A stretch of DNA of 64,000 nt from Gonium pectorale. Its lineage: Eukaryota > Chlorophyta > Chlorophyceae > Chlamydomonadales > Volvocaceae. The DNA lies in contig LSYV01000039.1 of NCBI GenBank assembly GCA_001584585.1, positions 182,159-246,158 on the forward strand, written 5' to 3'. This document shows positions 1 through 10,292 of the stretch, piece after piece. Both the position numbers and the translations under genes were made by a program. The notes beneath the pieces are model-generated. The model was given only the letters and a program-made list of their open reading frames with translations. It ran no database searches and was not told where the DNA came from. Position 1 is the first letter of the stretch; each line of letters opens with the position of its first letter.

Positions 1-612
1 CATACGACGAGCGTAAGCGCGAAAGCGATGGCGTCGTTGTAGGACCCAGCTCCAGAGGCGGTCGAAGGGGTGATGTCCCTGCATGTTAGTTCGGCGGCGA
101 CCACCACCGTAGCCCCCGATCCGGCCCAGAATTCTCTCTGTGGTGACCCTGTGCAATGCCGTGCTGGGATGCGCCTACCGGTAGTCTAGTCTACGTGCAT
201 CGCATGCTGGCTGGTGCATGTCTCCCGGCTCCCGGCCCACCCAGTCCCCCGACCCAGCAGAATGTGTGTGCGCGCGGTGCGGCGCAAGGCTTTTGGGGCT
301 TTGCCCACACGGGGACGCCCACACGGGACTGCCCGGCGGCGCCTTGTTTGCGTGCGCCATGCAATGGAGGGTCACACCACGGCTCGGTGCCAGCAGGGCT
401 GCGCCGCCGTGGGCGATGCAGAGCGCCGTCCTTTGCATTGAGCACCCTCACACGGTCGAGTGTACACCGGAACTGCCACCTACGCGGGTGCATACCGAAG
501 CGGCCATTCTGACTACTGTTGTGGATGCCGCCGTATGAGATCCATCGCGCCTCGCTCTCCTCCTCCTGTACTATACGACCAACTGCCCGCCCGCTGCGTC
601 CCGACCACACAG
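1..612. other. Region upstream of orphan ankyrin exon
   Basis: No exon can be supported here. The last ~80 bases before 613 closely match the intron end in front of the second exon of the pseudogene at 12049 (shared ACCACACAG acceptor and upstream bases), so this is probably intron sequence. The expected first exon, with its F-box and GCP-type repeats, is not present. It either lies beyond the left edge or was never part of this copy. Confidence 0.5.
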
Positions 613-900
613 GGTGACGGCTCCCCCTACGTCGCCGCCTGCCGCAACGGCGACCTGGCCATGCTGCGCTGCCTGCAGCGGCTGGGCGTGGCCTGGGGTC
701 CGGTCGGCGCGGTGTTCCAGCCGTTCCTGCCCCCGCCCCTGCTGAGCTGGCTGCTCGAAGCGGGCTGCCCCTTTGACTACCCCTCGACTCGCCGCATCCT
801 CGAGGGGGAGGCTGCGCGGAAGCGGCCGGGAGCTGAGGCTAATATTGTGCTGCTGGAGCAGCACCGGCGACAGGTGGAGGAGCAACCGGGCGCGGGCTGA
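613..900 (+). pseudogene. Orphan second exon of an F-box/ankyrin-type gene
   Basis: An open 95-codon exon follows an intact CAG acceptor at 610-612 and ends in TGA at 898-900. It encodes the short C-terminal module seen in the neighbouring genes: DGSPYVAACRNGDLAMLRCL, then WLLEAGCPFDY. It is nearly identical in its first ~100 bases to the second exon at 12049, which points to recent duplication. No first exon is visible in the 612 bases before it. It may be the 3' end of a real gene that begins left of the window, or a solitary duplicated exon. The reading frame itself is undamaged, so the pseudogene label is provisional. Confidence 0.5.
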
Positions 901-986
901 GGCTGTGCGGGGTGGGGGTGGGGTGCGGAGATGGAGCTGCGCGGCGCAGCGTGCCGGAGGCTGGGGGAGAAGGCTGACACGGGTGC

Positions 987-1014
987 CCAGCCAGCCAGCC
1001 AGCCAGCCAGCCAG
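987..1014. repeat. CCAG tetranucleotide microsatellite, 7 copies
   Basis: Seven uninterrupted CCAG units lie just 3' of the orphan ankyrin exon, in its presumed 3' untranslated region. Confidence 0.9.
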
Positions 1015-1227
1015 GGCAGCGTCCGTGGCAGCAGCATCAGCAGGGGCTGAGGCCGGTGCGCCCGCGGGTGCTGCTGCCAGGGAAACACGCATTCGGCTGG
1101 CACGGCTGCGGCGCAAGGCAGCCGGAATGACGCCACGGCGCAGGGGGGGGGCAGGGGCAGGGGCAAGGGCAAGGGGGTAAGGGGGAAGCACTGTGTGCGG
1201 CGGGGTGCGCGGCAATGCATCAGCTCC

Positions 1228-1705
1228 AGTTTGGGCGTGTGTGGCCTGATGAGGGGCATGCCGTACGATGCCGTACGACGACCGCATGCCCAACGCCTCT
1301 GCGTGTCAAAGGCTTGCCTGTCTTGGTCACGACCAGTGAAGGAACGTAACGCACCGAACTCAGTTGGTGCGGCAGCCTAGGTGTAGGGCCTCTGTCACGG
1401 CCGCTCGGATTGTTGCCAACAGGCATCAAGGCGCAGGTCCCATCGCGCGCGCGTGCTTGGGGCGCACCGCCCCCTCGGAGCTTCGTGTAGTATGCGCATC
1501 GTGACTTGGCACTGGCCTACCGCTGCAGCCGCTGCCTGCTGCAATGCTGCTGCGTGGCATCAGGGGCGGTGGTCGGCGGCGACCAGGCCGACGCAAGTTG
1601 GTGGCTTACCTGACGGCGCCGGCATCGCTGCCGCGGAGGGCGCGCACGGGCACAGGATGCGAGGGGGGTGGAAGTGCGTGAGTATGCAAGATGCAAATGC
1701 ACCTG
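1228..1705. repeat. Diverged tandem segment, copy 1
   Basis: This segment shares an ordered series of matches with 1830-2295: a start like GTTTGGGC-TGTG, a GGCATGC-GTACGA block, CAGTGAAGGA, CAGCCTAGGTGTAGGGCCT, TTCGTGTAGTATG and a CCGCTGCAGCCGCTG block. The two copies are clearly related but much diverged, with small insertions and deletions. The order of matches implies a tandem duplication of DNA that lies 3' of an ankyrin-family second exon. Confidence 0.65.
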
Positions 1706-1706
1706 C

Positions 1707-1818
1707 TGGGCGTGGCCTAGGACCCGGTCGGCGCGGTGTTCCAGCCATACCTGCCCCCGCCCCTGCCCTGCCCCTGCTGCGCTTTTTGGGGGCTGCTGGA
1801 GGCGGGCTGCCCCTACAA
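1707..1818 (+). pseudogene. Relic of ankyrin-family second exon
   Basis: The sequence matches the middle of the exon at 613-900: CTGGGCGTGGCCTAG, then GTCGGCGCGGTGTTCCAG, a CCGCCCCTG block and GAGGCGGGCTGCCCCT. A TGG-to-TAG change puts a stop in the conserved GVAWGP motif, and an insertion of C/T-rich sequence breaks the frame after the PPPL motif. It has no open frame and no acceptor, so it is a dead fragment. Confidence 0.75.
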
Positions 1819-1829
1819 TTCGGCTCTAG

Positions 1830-2295
1830 AGTTTGGGCATGTGCGGACTCAAGGGCATGCTGTACGATTACCGCATGACAGGTGCACGGCCCTCTCGTGA
1901 CCCGGAAAGGGAAAGGGCGCCCAGCGGGGGTTGATCTTTGTCCCAGTGAAGGAGCTTAACGGACCGATACTACTTGGTGCAGCAGCCTAGGTGTAGGGCC
2001 TTGGCGAGTGACGTATGCATGGCCGCTCGGCTGGCTGGTGGCCGACAGAGGGGAGGGCGGCAGGGCGAAAGTCCCATCACATGCGCGTCACATGGTCACC
2101 GCTCCCTCGAACTTCGTGTAGTATGTGCCCTGTTGGTTTGCACTGGCCCACCGCTGCAGCCGCTGGCTGCTGCCGTGCTGCGTGGCATGAAGGGCGGTGG
2201 TTGGTGGCGCAAGCCGGTACCTGACGGCACCGGCACTGCTGCCCAGGAAGGCGCAAGGTTGCAAGGGGTGTAGAAACGCATAAAGGTGCAGCATG
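1830..2295. repeat. Diverged tandem segment, copy 2
   Basis: Second copy of the segment described at 1228-1705, with the same order of short conserved blocks. Together with the exon relic between them, the two copies suggest that a unit of roughly 600 bases (second exon plus 3' flank) was tandemly duplicated and then decayed. Confidence 0.65.
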
Positions 2296-2908
2296 TCACT
2301 GGAAGTGGATTGACCCTAGTACTAGCTGGCGCCGAAATGCGTTCCAGTCGCGGCTTGGATGTGGATGCACGATTTGGATGGCAGGATGGGCCATGCAGGT
2401 AAAATGTCTGTCACCTGACAACTGTGCACGGCGACTGCACTCTTTCCCGTTATTGTTCCTTTGTTATGGCGTCGAGAAACGTGCGTGTACGCTACGTGTC
2501 TGCTGCAATCCAGTGGAGGGGTTGGCACACTTGCCAGCCGTCATGAATGCGAACCATGTGCGGCTCGTTCATTGCGCTGCACATGGAATTGCTGGGTAGT
2601 GTGTAGCTGGTTTTGTGCAATGTGGGTGGTGGTTGGTGGGCACACGACACCAGCCAACGAACACCTGCCAACAGCCGTGTTTGACAGTTACAACCGATTA
2701 CATCTGACATTCCCTAATCTTCGCACCTCATAGAACAAGGAATAATTCCTGAATGCTATCTTCTGGAACCCTTTGGCGTTCTTCTATGTACCAACCCGTT
2801 GCGACCCAGCAATACCCACCAGTCAGGGCCAAATAACATACCTTACTGCTAATTATAGATAGAAGTGGGATTCGAAGAGTCAGGAATGAGAACAGACACC
2901 AACGGTCC

Positions 2909-4994
2909 ATGAACACTACTGACGCTGGCGACCAACGCCCGTCGCACAATTCACATCCCTTACGCATAAAAATGGCCACAGTCTCATCAGGCACTGACAT
3001 TGAGGCACGTCCATGCCCCTTACGCGTTGGGCAACTGCCGCTGGACATGCTAGCGGACCAATTGCTCCCCCTGGGCCCCAACGACGTCCCGCTAGGCTTG
3101 CGATGCATCAGCAAGGCGGCAGTGTCCCTCCTCCCCGCCCCAAAGTACACCACCATCCGCCTCTCGCAGCGCGTTCCCCCGCGCGTCTTCGCGGCTCACT
3201 GGCTCGCCCCGGGCGCCACTCGCAAGCTGACGCTCAAGCAGCGGCGGCAGCTGATGAACCTCACCGCGGCCAGCGGCGTGGTGCCCAATCTGGAGGTGGC
3301 GGTGCAGGCCGCGGGCTGCTCGCCGACGCACGAGACGTTCATGGCGGCGGCAGCGGGCGGCCACCTGGATTCGTGCGAGTGGCTGTTCGACCACGGCTGT
3401 CCGGTGATGGATGACGACTGTGAGGTGGACGCCCTCTCTGCCGCAGCGAAGGCGGGAAACGAGCACATGTGCGAGTGGCTGAGCACGCTCGAGGAGGGGG
3501 ACTACAATGGCGCCGCAGCCACCGAGGCGGCGCTGCGCGGGGGCCATCCCGGCCTGGCTGACTGGCTGCTGCAGAGGTATCCCCGCAACCTGAAGTCCGC
3601 GCTGACGGGGCTCCTCAGCGCCGCGGCGGGGGGCTGCGACCTGGCCACCCTCCAGCGCTACGTCCAGCAGTGGGGATGGGGCCGGCCCAAGGGCGTGGAG
3701 CCGAAGCAGAGGGCCCTGGCGGCGGCCGCCGGCAGCCCCACGCCCGACTGGGTCGCGAAGGTGGAGTGGCTTGAGGCGCAGGGCTGCCCGCCGAGCGTGT
3801 TCGCGGGCAGGGAAGCCGCCGAACGGAGCGACGCAGTGGGCCGCCTGGCCTGGCTGCGGGGCCGCGGGTATCCGCTTCGCAAGGCGGAGGCGGCGATGCT
3901 CGACGGCGACCCCAAGGCGCCGCAAGCCGGTCTGGAGGCGCTGGAGCCCGTCCTCGCAAGCCTTCGCCGGGCCCACAATGGGCTGAACCTGGCGACCGTC
4001 TTCCAGTGCGCCGACGCGGCGGCGGAGCGGGGGGACCTGGACGCGCTGCAGGCGCTGCACGACGCGGGCTACAGGCCAACGTGGGGCCCGACCGGCCGCG
4101 CCGCGCTGCGCGGCGGCCGCGTGGAGGTGCTGGAGTGGCTGGCGGCGGTGCTGGGTGAGCCGACGGCACAGCAGCTGGACGTCAAGCTGCTGGTGGAGGC
4201 GGCTGGCGCGGGCTGCGTGGAGGGGCTGGCATGGCTGCGGGCGCGGAGCTGCCCCTGGGACGTCGCCGTGATGCGCGCGGCGGCGAATGCCGGCAGCGAG
4301 GAGGCGCTGGAGTGGCTGGTGGAGCGGGGCTGCCCCATGCCGGTACGCGGGGGCCTGGCGCAGGCCCGGGAGGGGGGCTTCTCATACACGGTGTAAGGCA
4401 CGGCAACACAGCCTGCCGTTGCGCAGACAGCGGGGTTGGCTCGGGTATTGGTCCTTGCTGATCGCACTGCTGCCCCTGCGCCCCGATGTTCCTTGGCGAT
4501 GGGCACGGCACGAAGAACTGCAACCTCACACAGCGCAGCCAGCACCGATGGTCGCAAAAGGTCAGCGCCATGGCGGGTCGTCGCGTCCCTGTCGCCACTC
4601 GTGCCATGCACCATCATCCAACCCCGCCCTACCGCCCGCGCAGGTGGACGGTGGGCCCTACACTGCGGCCGGTGAGAACCGCGACCTGGCCACGCTGCGC
4701 TGCCTGCGGCGGCTGCACGTGCCCTGGGGCCCGCCCGGGATGGTTTTCCTTGAGGTGCTGGGCGAGGCCTATGACCCGGCCATGGACGTCCTGCGCTGGC
4801 TGCTGGAGGCGGGCTGCCCCGTCGACGCGGCCACGCTTCAGCATGTGCACTACGCGTCGCACGAGTGGCCGTGGGAGGAGGTCGTTGAGCTGCTACAGGA
4901 GCAACGCCGGCGAGACGGGGTGGAGGATGAGGACGAGGACGAGGAGATCGACTATGGCTACTCGCAGGAGTACCGACGGACGGACTACTACTGA
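2909..4994 (+). CDS. F-box-like/ankyrin-type repeat protein, copy 2
   Basis: Two exons: 2909-4342 and 4644-4994, joined in phase 0 (CCATGCCG/GTACGC donor, CGCGCAG acceptor), giving 594 residues. A short F-box-like helix region (LPLDMLADQLL) comes first. Next is an almost invariant family block (HWLAPGATRKLTLKQRR, then PNLEVAVQAAGC), followed by degenerate ankyrin-type units of about 30 residues with the pattern AAxGGHLxxCxWLxxxGCP. The second exon adds a last unit and an acidic tail (EDEDEDEE). An ATG at 2972 (AAAATGG) has a better context than 2909, so the true start may be there, giving 573 residues. F-box/ankyrin proteins usually act as substrate adaptors of SCF ubiquitin ligases; that role is inference, because the F-box is weak. 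Candidate TGTAA signals lie at 5728 and 5738. Confidence 0.8.
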
Positions 4995-6354
4995 TGGGCT
5001 GTGCGATCATGCGATAGTGACCAAGGCGTGGGGCATAACCAGCGCGGCAGGCAAACGCACGCAGCTCGGGGTGCGCTGGCGGGTTGGCGCTAGCGGAGCG
5101 GGACTGCTGTTGCCACGCTGAGAAAGGCCTGGAGGTCCCCTACGAGGCTGGGTGTCGTGTGTGTGCACGTGGCCGGGTTGCAGACCAGCGGAACGGGCTG
5201 GCGGGCAGGCGGGCGCAGCGCTCTCTCGTGATCGTAACAGGGCGCTGCTGAGAGGCGATGAGCGGCAGCGGACCCGTGGGTCGCCGCGTCCCCCGTGCGG
5301 ACGGAGGCTGACGAGGACCGTGTCGTTCGCGGTAACGCGGCAAAGTGGCTTGGAGATAGCGGAGTGATGGCCGGCCGGGAGGGGGTGCACCTGGTCCCCG
5401 CTTCCCGGGTGCTTCACAGCTGGCGGGGCACAAGGTTCTGTACTGCGAGTGGAGATAGAAAAGCTGGTATGGCTGCACTTGACGGCATTGGCGGGGGATC
5501 AAGTGTTTTTTGCTGTGGTGCTGGCCCTGATAACCTGTAGTGTGGTTGCGTGACAGGGCTTGGCACCTGACCGGACTGCTGCATTGCATCCATGCTTAGG
5601 GCACATCTCCCCAGTCGTGATGACCTGCTGCACCCGCCTTCACGGCTAGTTCAACGGCTAAAAGAGCGACGGGTTCAACCCGCGCCAGGCATCTGAGAGG
5701 TGGGCTCTCATATGCCCTGTTGCGGGCTGTAAAAGCCTGTAATCATGCGGACGCCTATTATTACGATCTGACTTCCCTGGCATTAACCAAGGACCCTGAG
5801 GGCCACTGCCATCCCGAACGTTCAGACAGGGTTACCCTGGGTCACATGCCGCAAGTTTGCAAAAGCCGGGTGAGGGCTATGCACAAAGACAGCCACGCGC
5901 CATGCATTCCGCATGTAGCCTCAGCAGTGTCAGCGTGCAGCAGTTCATCATGTTGGCTGTTGTGCAGTGCGTAACTCAGCGCGTCCCTTATCCGCATGGT
6001 GTTGGTGGGGTTGGGCAACGGCACGGCCTTAGCGCTCGGGAACGGCTGCAGGGTGAGCGGCGTCTCGCTCTGCCCGCATCACGTCCTTAGCGAATCCGTC
6101 GAGTCCCAGAGCCTTACGGGCGAGCGGTACGTGCCCGCATACGGCATACGTTCCAGAATCGTATCGGCTCCGGAAGGCGCGACGCCGCGACCTTTACATC
6201 AACGGAGTAAGCAGCTCTCATGAGCAACGCGAGAGCATTAACCGCTGATAGGGCCAGTTGCGGTCCATTTTGAATTTGCGCGGCATCGTAATTTCGGGTT
6301 CTCTCATTTGCTCTTTGTTACTCGAATGTAAAACTTAGCTTGCTCTAGGACGCA
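4995..6354. other. Intergenic region between ankyrin copies 2 and 3
   Basis: No gene is supported. Two TGTAA motifs (5728-5732, 5738-5742) could end the upstream transcript. The last ~100 bases before 6355 are AT-richer, as expected of a promoter and leader. Confidence 0.5.
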
Positions 6355-8678
6355 ATGGCGGAGATGGCAGAGTCTCCGTGGCACAAGCTGCCCATTGAGG
6401 TGCTTGAGTGCATCGCAAGTTACCTGCCTCCCAATGAAGCTGCCGGCTCCTTCAAGTTCATTAACAAGGCAGCCTCACAGCTCTGCGCGCCGGAGTATGC
6501 CACGATCCGCCTCTCGCAGCCCGTCCCGCCTCATGCCTTTGCAGCGCACTGGCTCGCCCCGGGCGCCACTCGCAAGCTGACGCTCAAGCAGCGGCGCCGA
6601 CTCGTGACCCTCACCGCGGCCAGCGGCGTGCTGCCCAACCTCGAGGTGGCGGTGCAGGCCGCGGGCTGCCTGCCGACGTGGGAGGTCCTCAAGGCGGCCG
6701 CTGCGGCTGGGCACCTGAGACCCTGCCAGTGGCTGTGGGGGCAGGGCTGCCCGACGAGTGGGTACGGTGAAAGCAACATCCTCGCTGTGGCCGCGGGTGC
6801 GGGCCACCTGCACATCTGCAAGTGGCTAACAATGGTAGAACCAGTGTGGAGCTGCGAAAGCATCGAGGCTGCGGCGAAGGCGGCAGCGCGCGGCGGCCAC
6901 CTGAGGGTTGCGGACTACGTGCTGGAGTATTTCTGCGATGAGTCGGGATGCCCGATTGGCAAGGACCAGCCGTGGCTCGTCACCGCCATCGCCGGGGGCT
7001 GCAGCCTCGCGACCGTGCAGCAGTTTATGCAGCCCGCGGGGCGCTGGGCGGGCCTGTCAAAGGGAGACAAGGTGCGGGCGCTGGCGGCCGCCGCCGGCAG
7101 CCCCACGCCCGACTGGGCCGCCAAGGTGGAGTGGCTGGAGGCGCGGGGCTGCCGGCGGACGGAGCACGTCGCCGCGGCGGCGGCGCGCTGCCCTGACGCG
7201 GCCCCCCGCCTGGCCTGGCTGCGGGACCGGGGCTACCCGTTCAGGATGTGCGCTCCGGAGGCCGCTGCGGAGGCGGGCAACGTGGAGGCGCTGCGGCTTC
7301 TGCTGCGGGAGGTGCCCAGGCTGCGGGTGGAGCCGGAGATGGCGGAGGAGCTGTGGACCGATGCAGTGGGCAATGCGGTTGACAAGGCGGTGGAGCGCGG
7401 CGACCTGGAGACGCTGCAGGCGCTGCACGCTGCCGGATTGGCAATCGATGTCGCCATCGCGGCAGACACTGCCGTGCACCGCGGCCACCTGCACGTGCTG
7501 GCCTGGCTGGTGGAGGTGCTGGGCGCTGGGGCGGTGCTGCTGGACGCGGACCGTTTCGGCATCGCTGTGCAGGCGGGCAATCTGCGGGCGTTGGTCTGGC
7601 TGGTGGAGACGCTGGGCGGGGCGGCTGTGGAGCTGGATCCGCACCTCTTGGTGTCTGCCGCCTGGTCGGGCAGTGTGGAGATGATGGCGTGGCTGGTGGA
7701 GCGCGGCTGCCCCTGGGACGCGACCGCGTACATTGGCGCGGCGCAGGGCGGCTGCGAGGAGGCGCTGGAGTGGCTGGCGGAGCGGGGCTGCCCCGTGCCG
7801 GTGCGCTGAGAGTCGCGAGGCTTGAGGGGGACTTGGGGCCCTGTTGGCATTCGCCCGTGTCAGGGCCACTTTGTTGAATTGACGTACTTAGCCCGCCCGA
7901 CCTGCTTGGTGCGATGCGCCTCGCGACGTGTATCTGGGTTCAAGGCGTGCTAGTGCCTTCGTACGGGCGTGCGGTAATTAGGGCACACGGCTTGCTTTCG
8001 TTTGCTAATGCCTCGAGCCTCCGTGACGGCCCATCCTCGTGCTCGCAGCCTCGTGCCCCAGGTTTCAACTCATCCGCTGCTGCCTCCCAGCACCCATACC
8101 TCCCAACCACACACGCACACCCCGCGCTGCCTTCCGCAGCAACATCACCGCCCACTGGCTGCTGTTCCCCGCCGTTCCCACCCGGACTCCCGCAGGAGGA
8201 CGGCTCGCCCTACCGCACCGCCGGCATGAACCGCGACCTGGCCACCGTGCGCTGCCTGCGCCGCCTGGACGTGCCCTGGGGCCCGGACGGCAGCGTCTTC
8301 AGCTCAGTGCTCCAGCAGTACAGGCCCCCTGTGCAGCTCCTGCTCTGGCTGCTGGAGGCGGGCTGCCCCGTCGGCGACTGCTGGGATGCCTGGAACCGGC
8401 TGGTCAGACAGGAGGAGGAGAACCCCGCGGTAGGGAAGCTGATCGTCCTCCTGGAGCAGCTGCACCCGGAGCTGCAGGAGCGGGAGTGGGAGGAGAGCGA
8501 GGAGGAGGAGAGCGAGGAGGAGGAGAGCGAGGAGGAGGAGAGCGAGGAGGAGGAGAGCGAGGGGGAGGAGAGCGAGGAGGAGGAGGGCGAGGGGGAGGAG
8601 AGCGAGGGGGAAGAGGGCGAGGAGGAGGAGGGCGAGGATGGGGAGAGTGAGGGGGAGGAGGGCGAGGAGGAGCAGTAG
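6355..8678 (+). CDS. F-box/ankyrin-type repeat protein with acidic tail, copy 3
   Basis: Two exons: 6355-7800 and 8196-8678, phase-0 junction (GTGCCG/GTGCGC donor, CCCGCAG acceptor), giving 642 residues. The start ATG lies in GCAATGGCG. The F-box is the clearest of the cluster: WHKLPIEVLECIASYLPPNE near residues 7-26, then FINKAASQL. The conserved family block (HWLAPGATRKLTLKQRR) follows, then about a dozen degenerate repeats of the GHLxxCxWLxxxGCP kind. The second exon carries DGSPYRTAGMNRDLATVRCL, then WLLEAGCP, and ends in an almost pure Glu/Ser/Gly tail of about 60 residues. A possible TGTAA signal is at 9590-9594. The likely role is protein-protein recognition, perhaps as a ubiquitin-ligase adaptor (inference). 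Confidence 0.85.
8486..8675 (+). repeat. 15-base coding tandem repeat (acidic tail)
   Basis: A GAGAGCGAGGAGGAG-type unit is repeated with variation through the end of the second exon. It encodes (EEESE)n grading into EGE/GEE. The first four or five units are nearly identical, which suggests replication slippage and likely length polymorphism. Confidence 0.85.
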
Positions 8679-10292
8679 CTTAGTGATACCGTACACCCAT
8701 TCTCATGTTTGGTAATTAGTAGGTTGATGTTTGAGTAACGTTGCAAGTGGGCATTGGAGCTTCCTCCCGTGAAGGGAAGGGCGTGCGTCTGGTATTGCGC
8801 GCGTAGGTTAGAGGCGGGCAGACCCGAGTTGTGTTTGCGAATGTGTTAGGGCCAGAGAAACCGGCTGTCGGGTATGGACTGTGTGATGGGCCCAGTAGCG
8901 CTTTGTTCGACCGCAGACCGCATAGCCGGCTGACCGGTTGTTCGCGGCCTTCGCGCATTGGGATCACTAGGCATTCCGATAAAGGATCGGGTCCTCTCCG
9001 GGATAGCGCAACCCGCCATAGCTCCGGTGGGCTACCTTGCGCCCCACTGCTCAGGCCCCGGCCGGCGGTCCAATGCCCAGGGCCGGCGGCTGGCGGCGGT
9101 TGCGACACCTCCCCTCCCCTCCTCCCCTGGATGGCGGGATGCCAAGCATGGCTGCAACGCGGTCTGCAGCAGCGCCGCCCGTCGAAGCGCGTTCCGTACG
9201 ATGCATGGGCGAGGTATATGCCGTGCGCACTGGTCGAAAGGACATGGTGCTGTTGGATGCTTTTTTCGGAGCGTTCGCGCTTGCTGTGATGGCCTAAAGA
9301 TATCCTGCAGCCGCAGTGGAGTGGACTGCGGTGCAATGGTAGCTTGGATAACCAGCCCCTTGGATGCGGGCTTTTGGCTGCGTGCTGCCCGGTGTCGTAT
9401 GTATGGCTGCCGTACCGGTTTTGGCAGTTGGGAGTGGTGCCAGCCCGTCGTCGGTTGTATGCGATTTGACTGCGTGATGATGGTCTCATGGTGGCTCGCA
9501 AGGGAAATGCACATTCGTACGCTGGAAAAGCGCCAGTAAGAGGTTCATAAGCTTGGTAGGCAGGTGGCTTGGGCAAAAGCAGGAAGCAGTGTAAGGCACA
9601 CGGTACCTGCACGATGATTGCATAGCTCAGGAGAAGGTCGACCAGTGTGATCCCCCAGGCATCGTCGACCCGCCATGCGCTCTCCCGCGAGCTGTGGTCG
9701 GGATGGTGGCTATGGCGCAACGCGGTGGGGACGTGCGTCAACAGAATGTACGAGGGCGGGTGCGTGACGGACGGGGAGCCGCGGACTGGCACGCAGAACG
9801 GCACTGTTGGGGCTCGCAGTGACGGCGGAGCCCAGTCGCGTCACATACGATTGAAGATGTGGTGCGTTGCAGGTGGCGGAGATGAGCGTGATTGCGACGC
9901 CCTTTAGGTCTTTATGTGCCTTGTCCAGCAGATCCCCGCCCGGTTTCCAAGACACGTACGACGCAGGCCTGGTCCCGACCCGCGGGTCAGCAGCTACGCG
10001 ACAACAATGTACAACCCAAGATATCGCTGCAGGAAGCTGGGTGCCCAGGACCGGTATTCAAGATTCAAAATAGCAGGCCGGCGAGGCCGCCGTTGTGGAG
10101 CGACAGACCCGTTTGTCCAGCTCTCATATGTGAATTAACCGTACCCGGATCCGCGGAAAGCCTTGACCGGCCGACGACACGGTTGCCTGGATAACCCGTG
10201 CTCGTCATCCGATTGCGGCCTCCTGCGCCTTTACATTCTGCGGGCTTCTTCAACACCAACTGAAACCTAATCGCAGCTTGCTGCTTGACAAA
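8679..10292. other. Intergenic region between ankyrin copies 3 and 4
   Basis: No gene is supported. A long open frame exists on the minus strand (8716-9804), but its composition is unlike the neighbouring genes and it shows no domain. A TGTAA at 9590-9594 may end the upstream transcript. Confidence 0.45.

Larger units (their letters stand above)
901..2908. other. Intergenic region with decayed duplicated segments
   Basis: No intact gene is visible. The stretch holds a CCAG microsatellite (987-1014), a G-rich run near 1140-1185, two diverged tandem segments (about 1228-1705 and 1830-2295) and a relic of the ankyrin second exon (1707-1818). From about 2300 to 2908 the DNA becomes less GC-rich and presumably contains the promoter and 5' leader of the gene starting at 2909. 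Confidence 0.5.

Noticed and set aside
3092..4060. A 322-codon frame antisense to ankyrin copy 2
   Set aside because: Shadow of the sense repeats; composition dominated by Arg, Leu, Gln and His, with no domain.
5640..5700. tRNA-like GGGTTCAACCCG sequence
   Set aside because: The T-arm pairing fails when the loop is placed correctly, and no acceptor or anticodon arm could be built.
8716..9804. A 362-codon open frame on the minus strand between ankyrin copies 3 and 4
   Set aside because: It is rich in His, Ser, Pro and Arg, has no domain, lacks the Ala/Gly-rich codon usage of local genes and has no splice context. Long chance frames are expected in GC-rich DNA.
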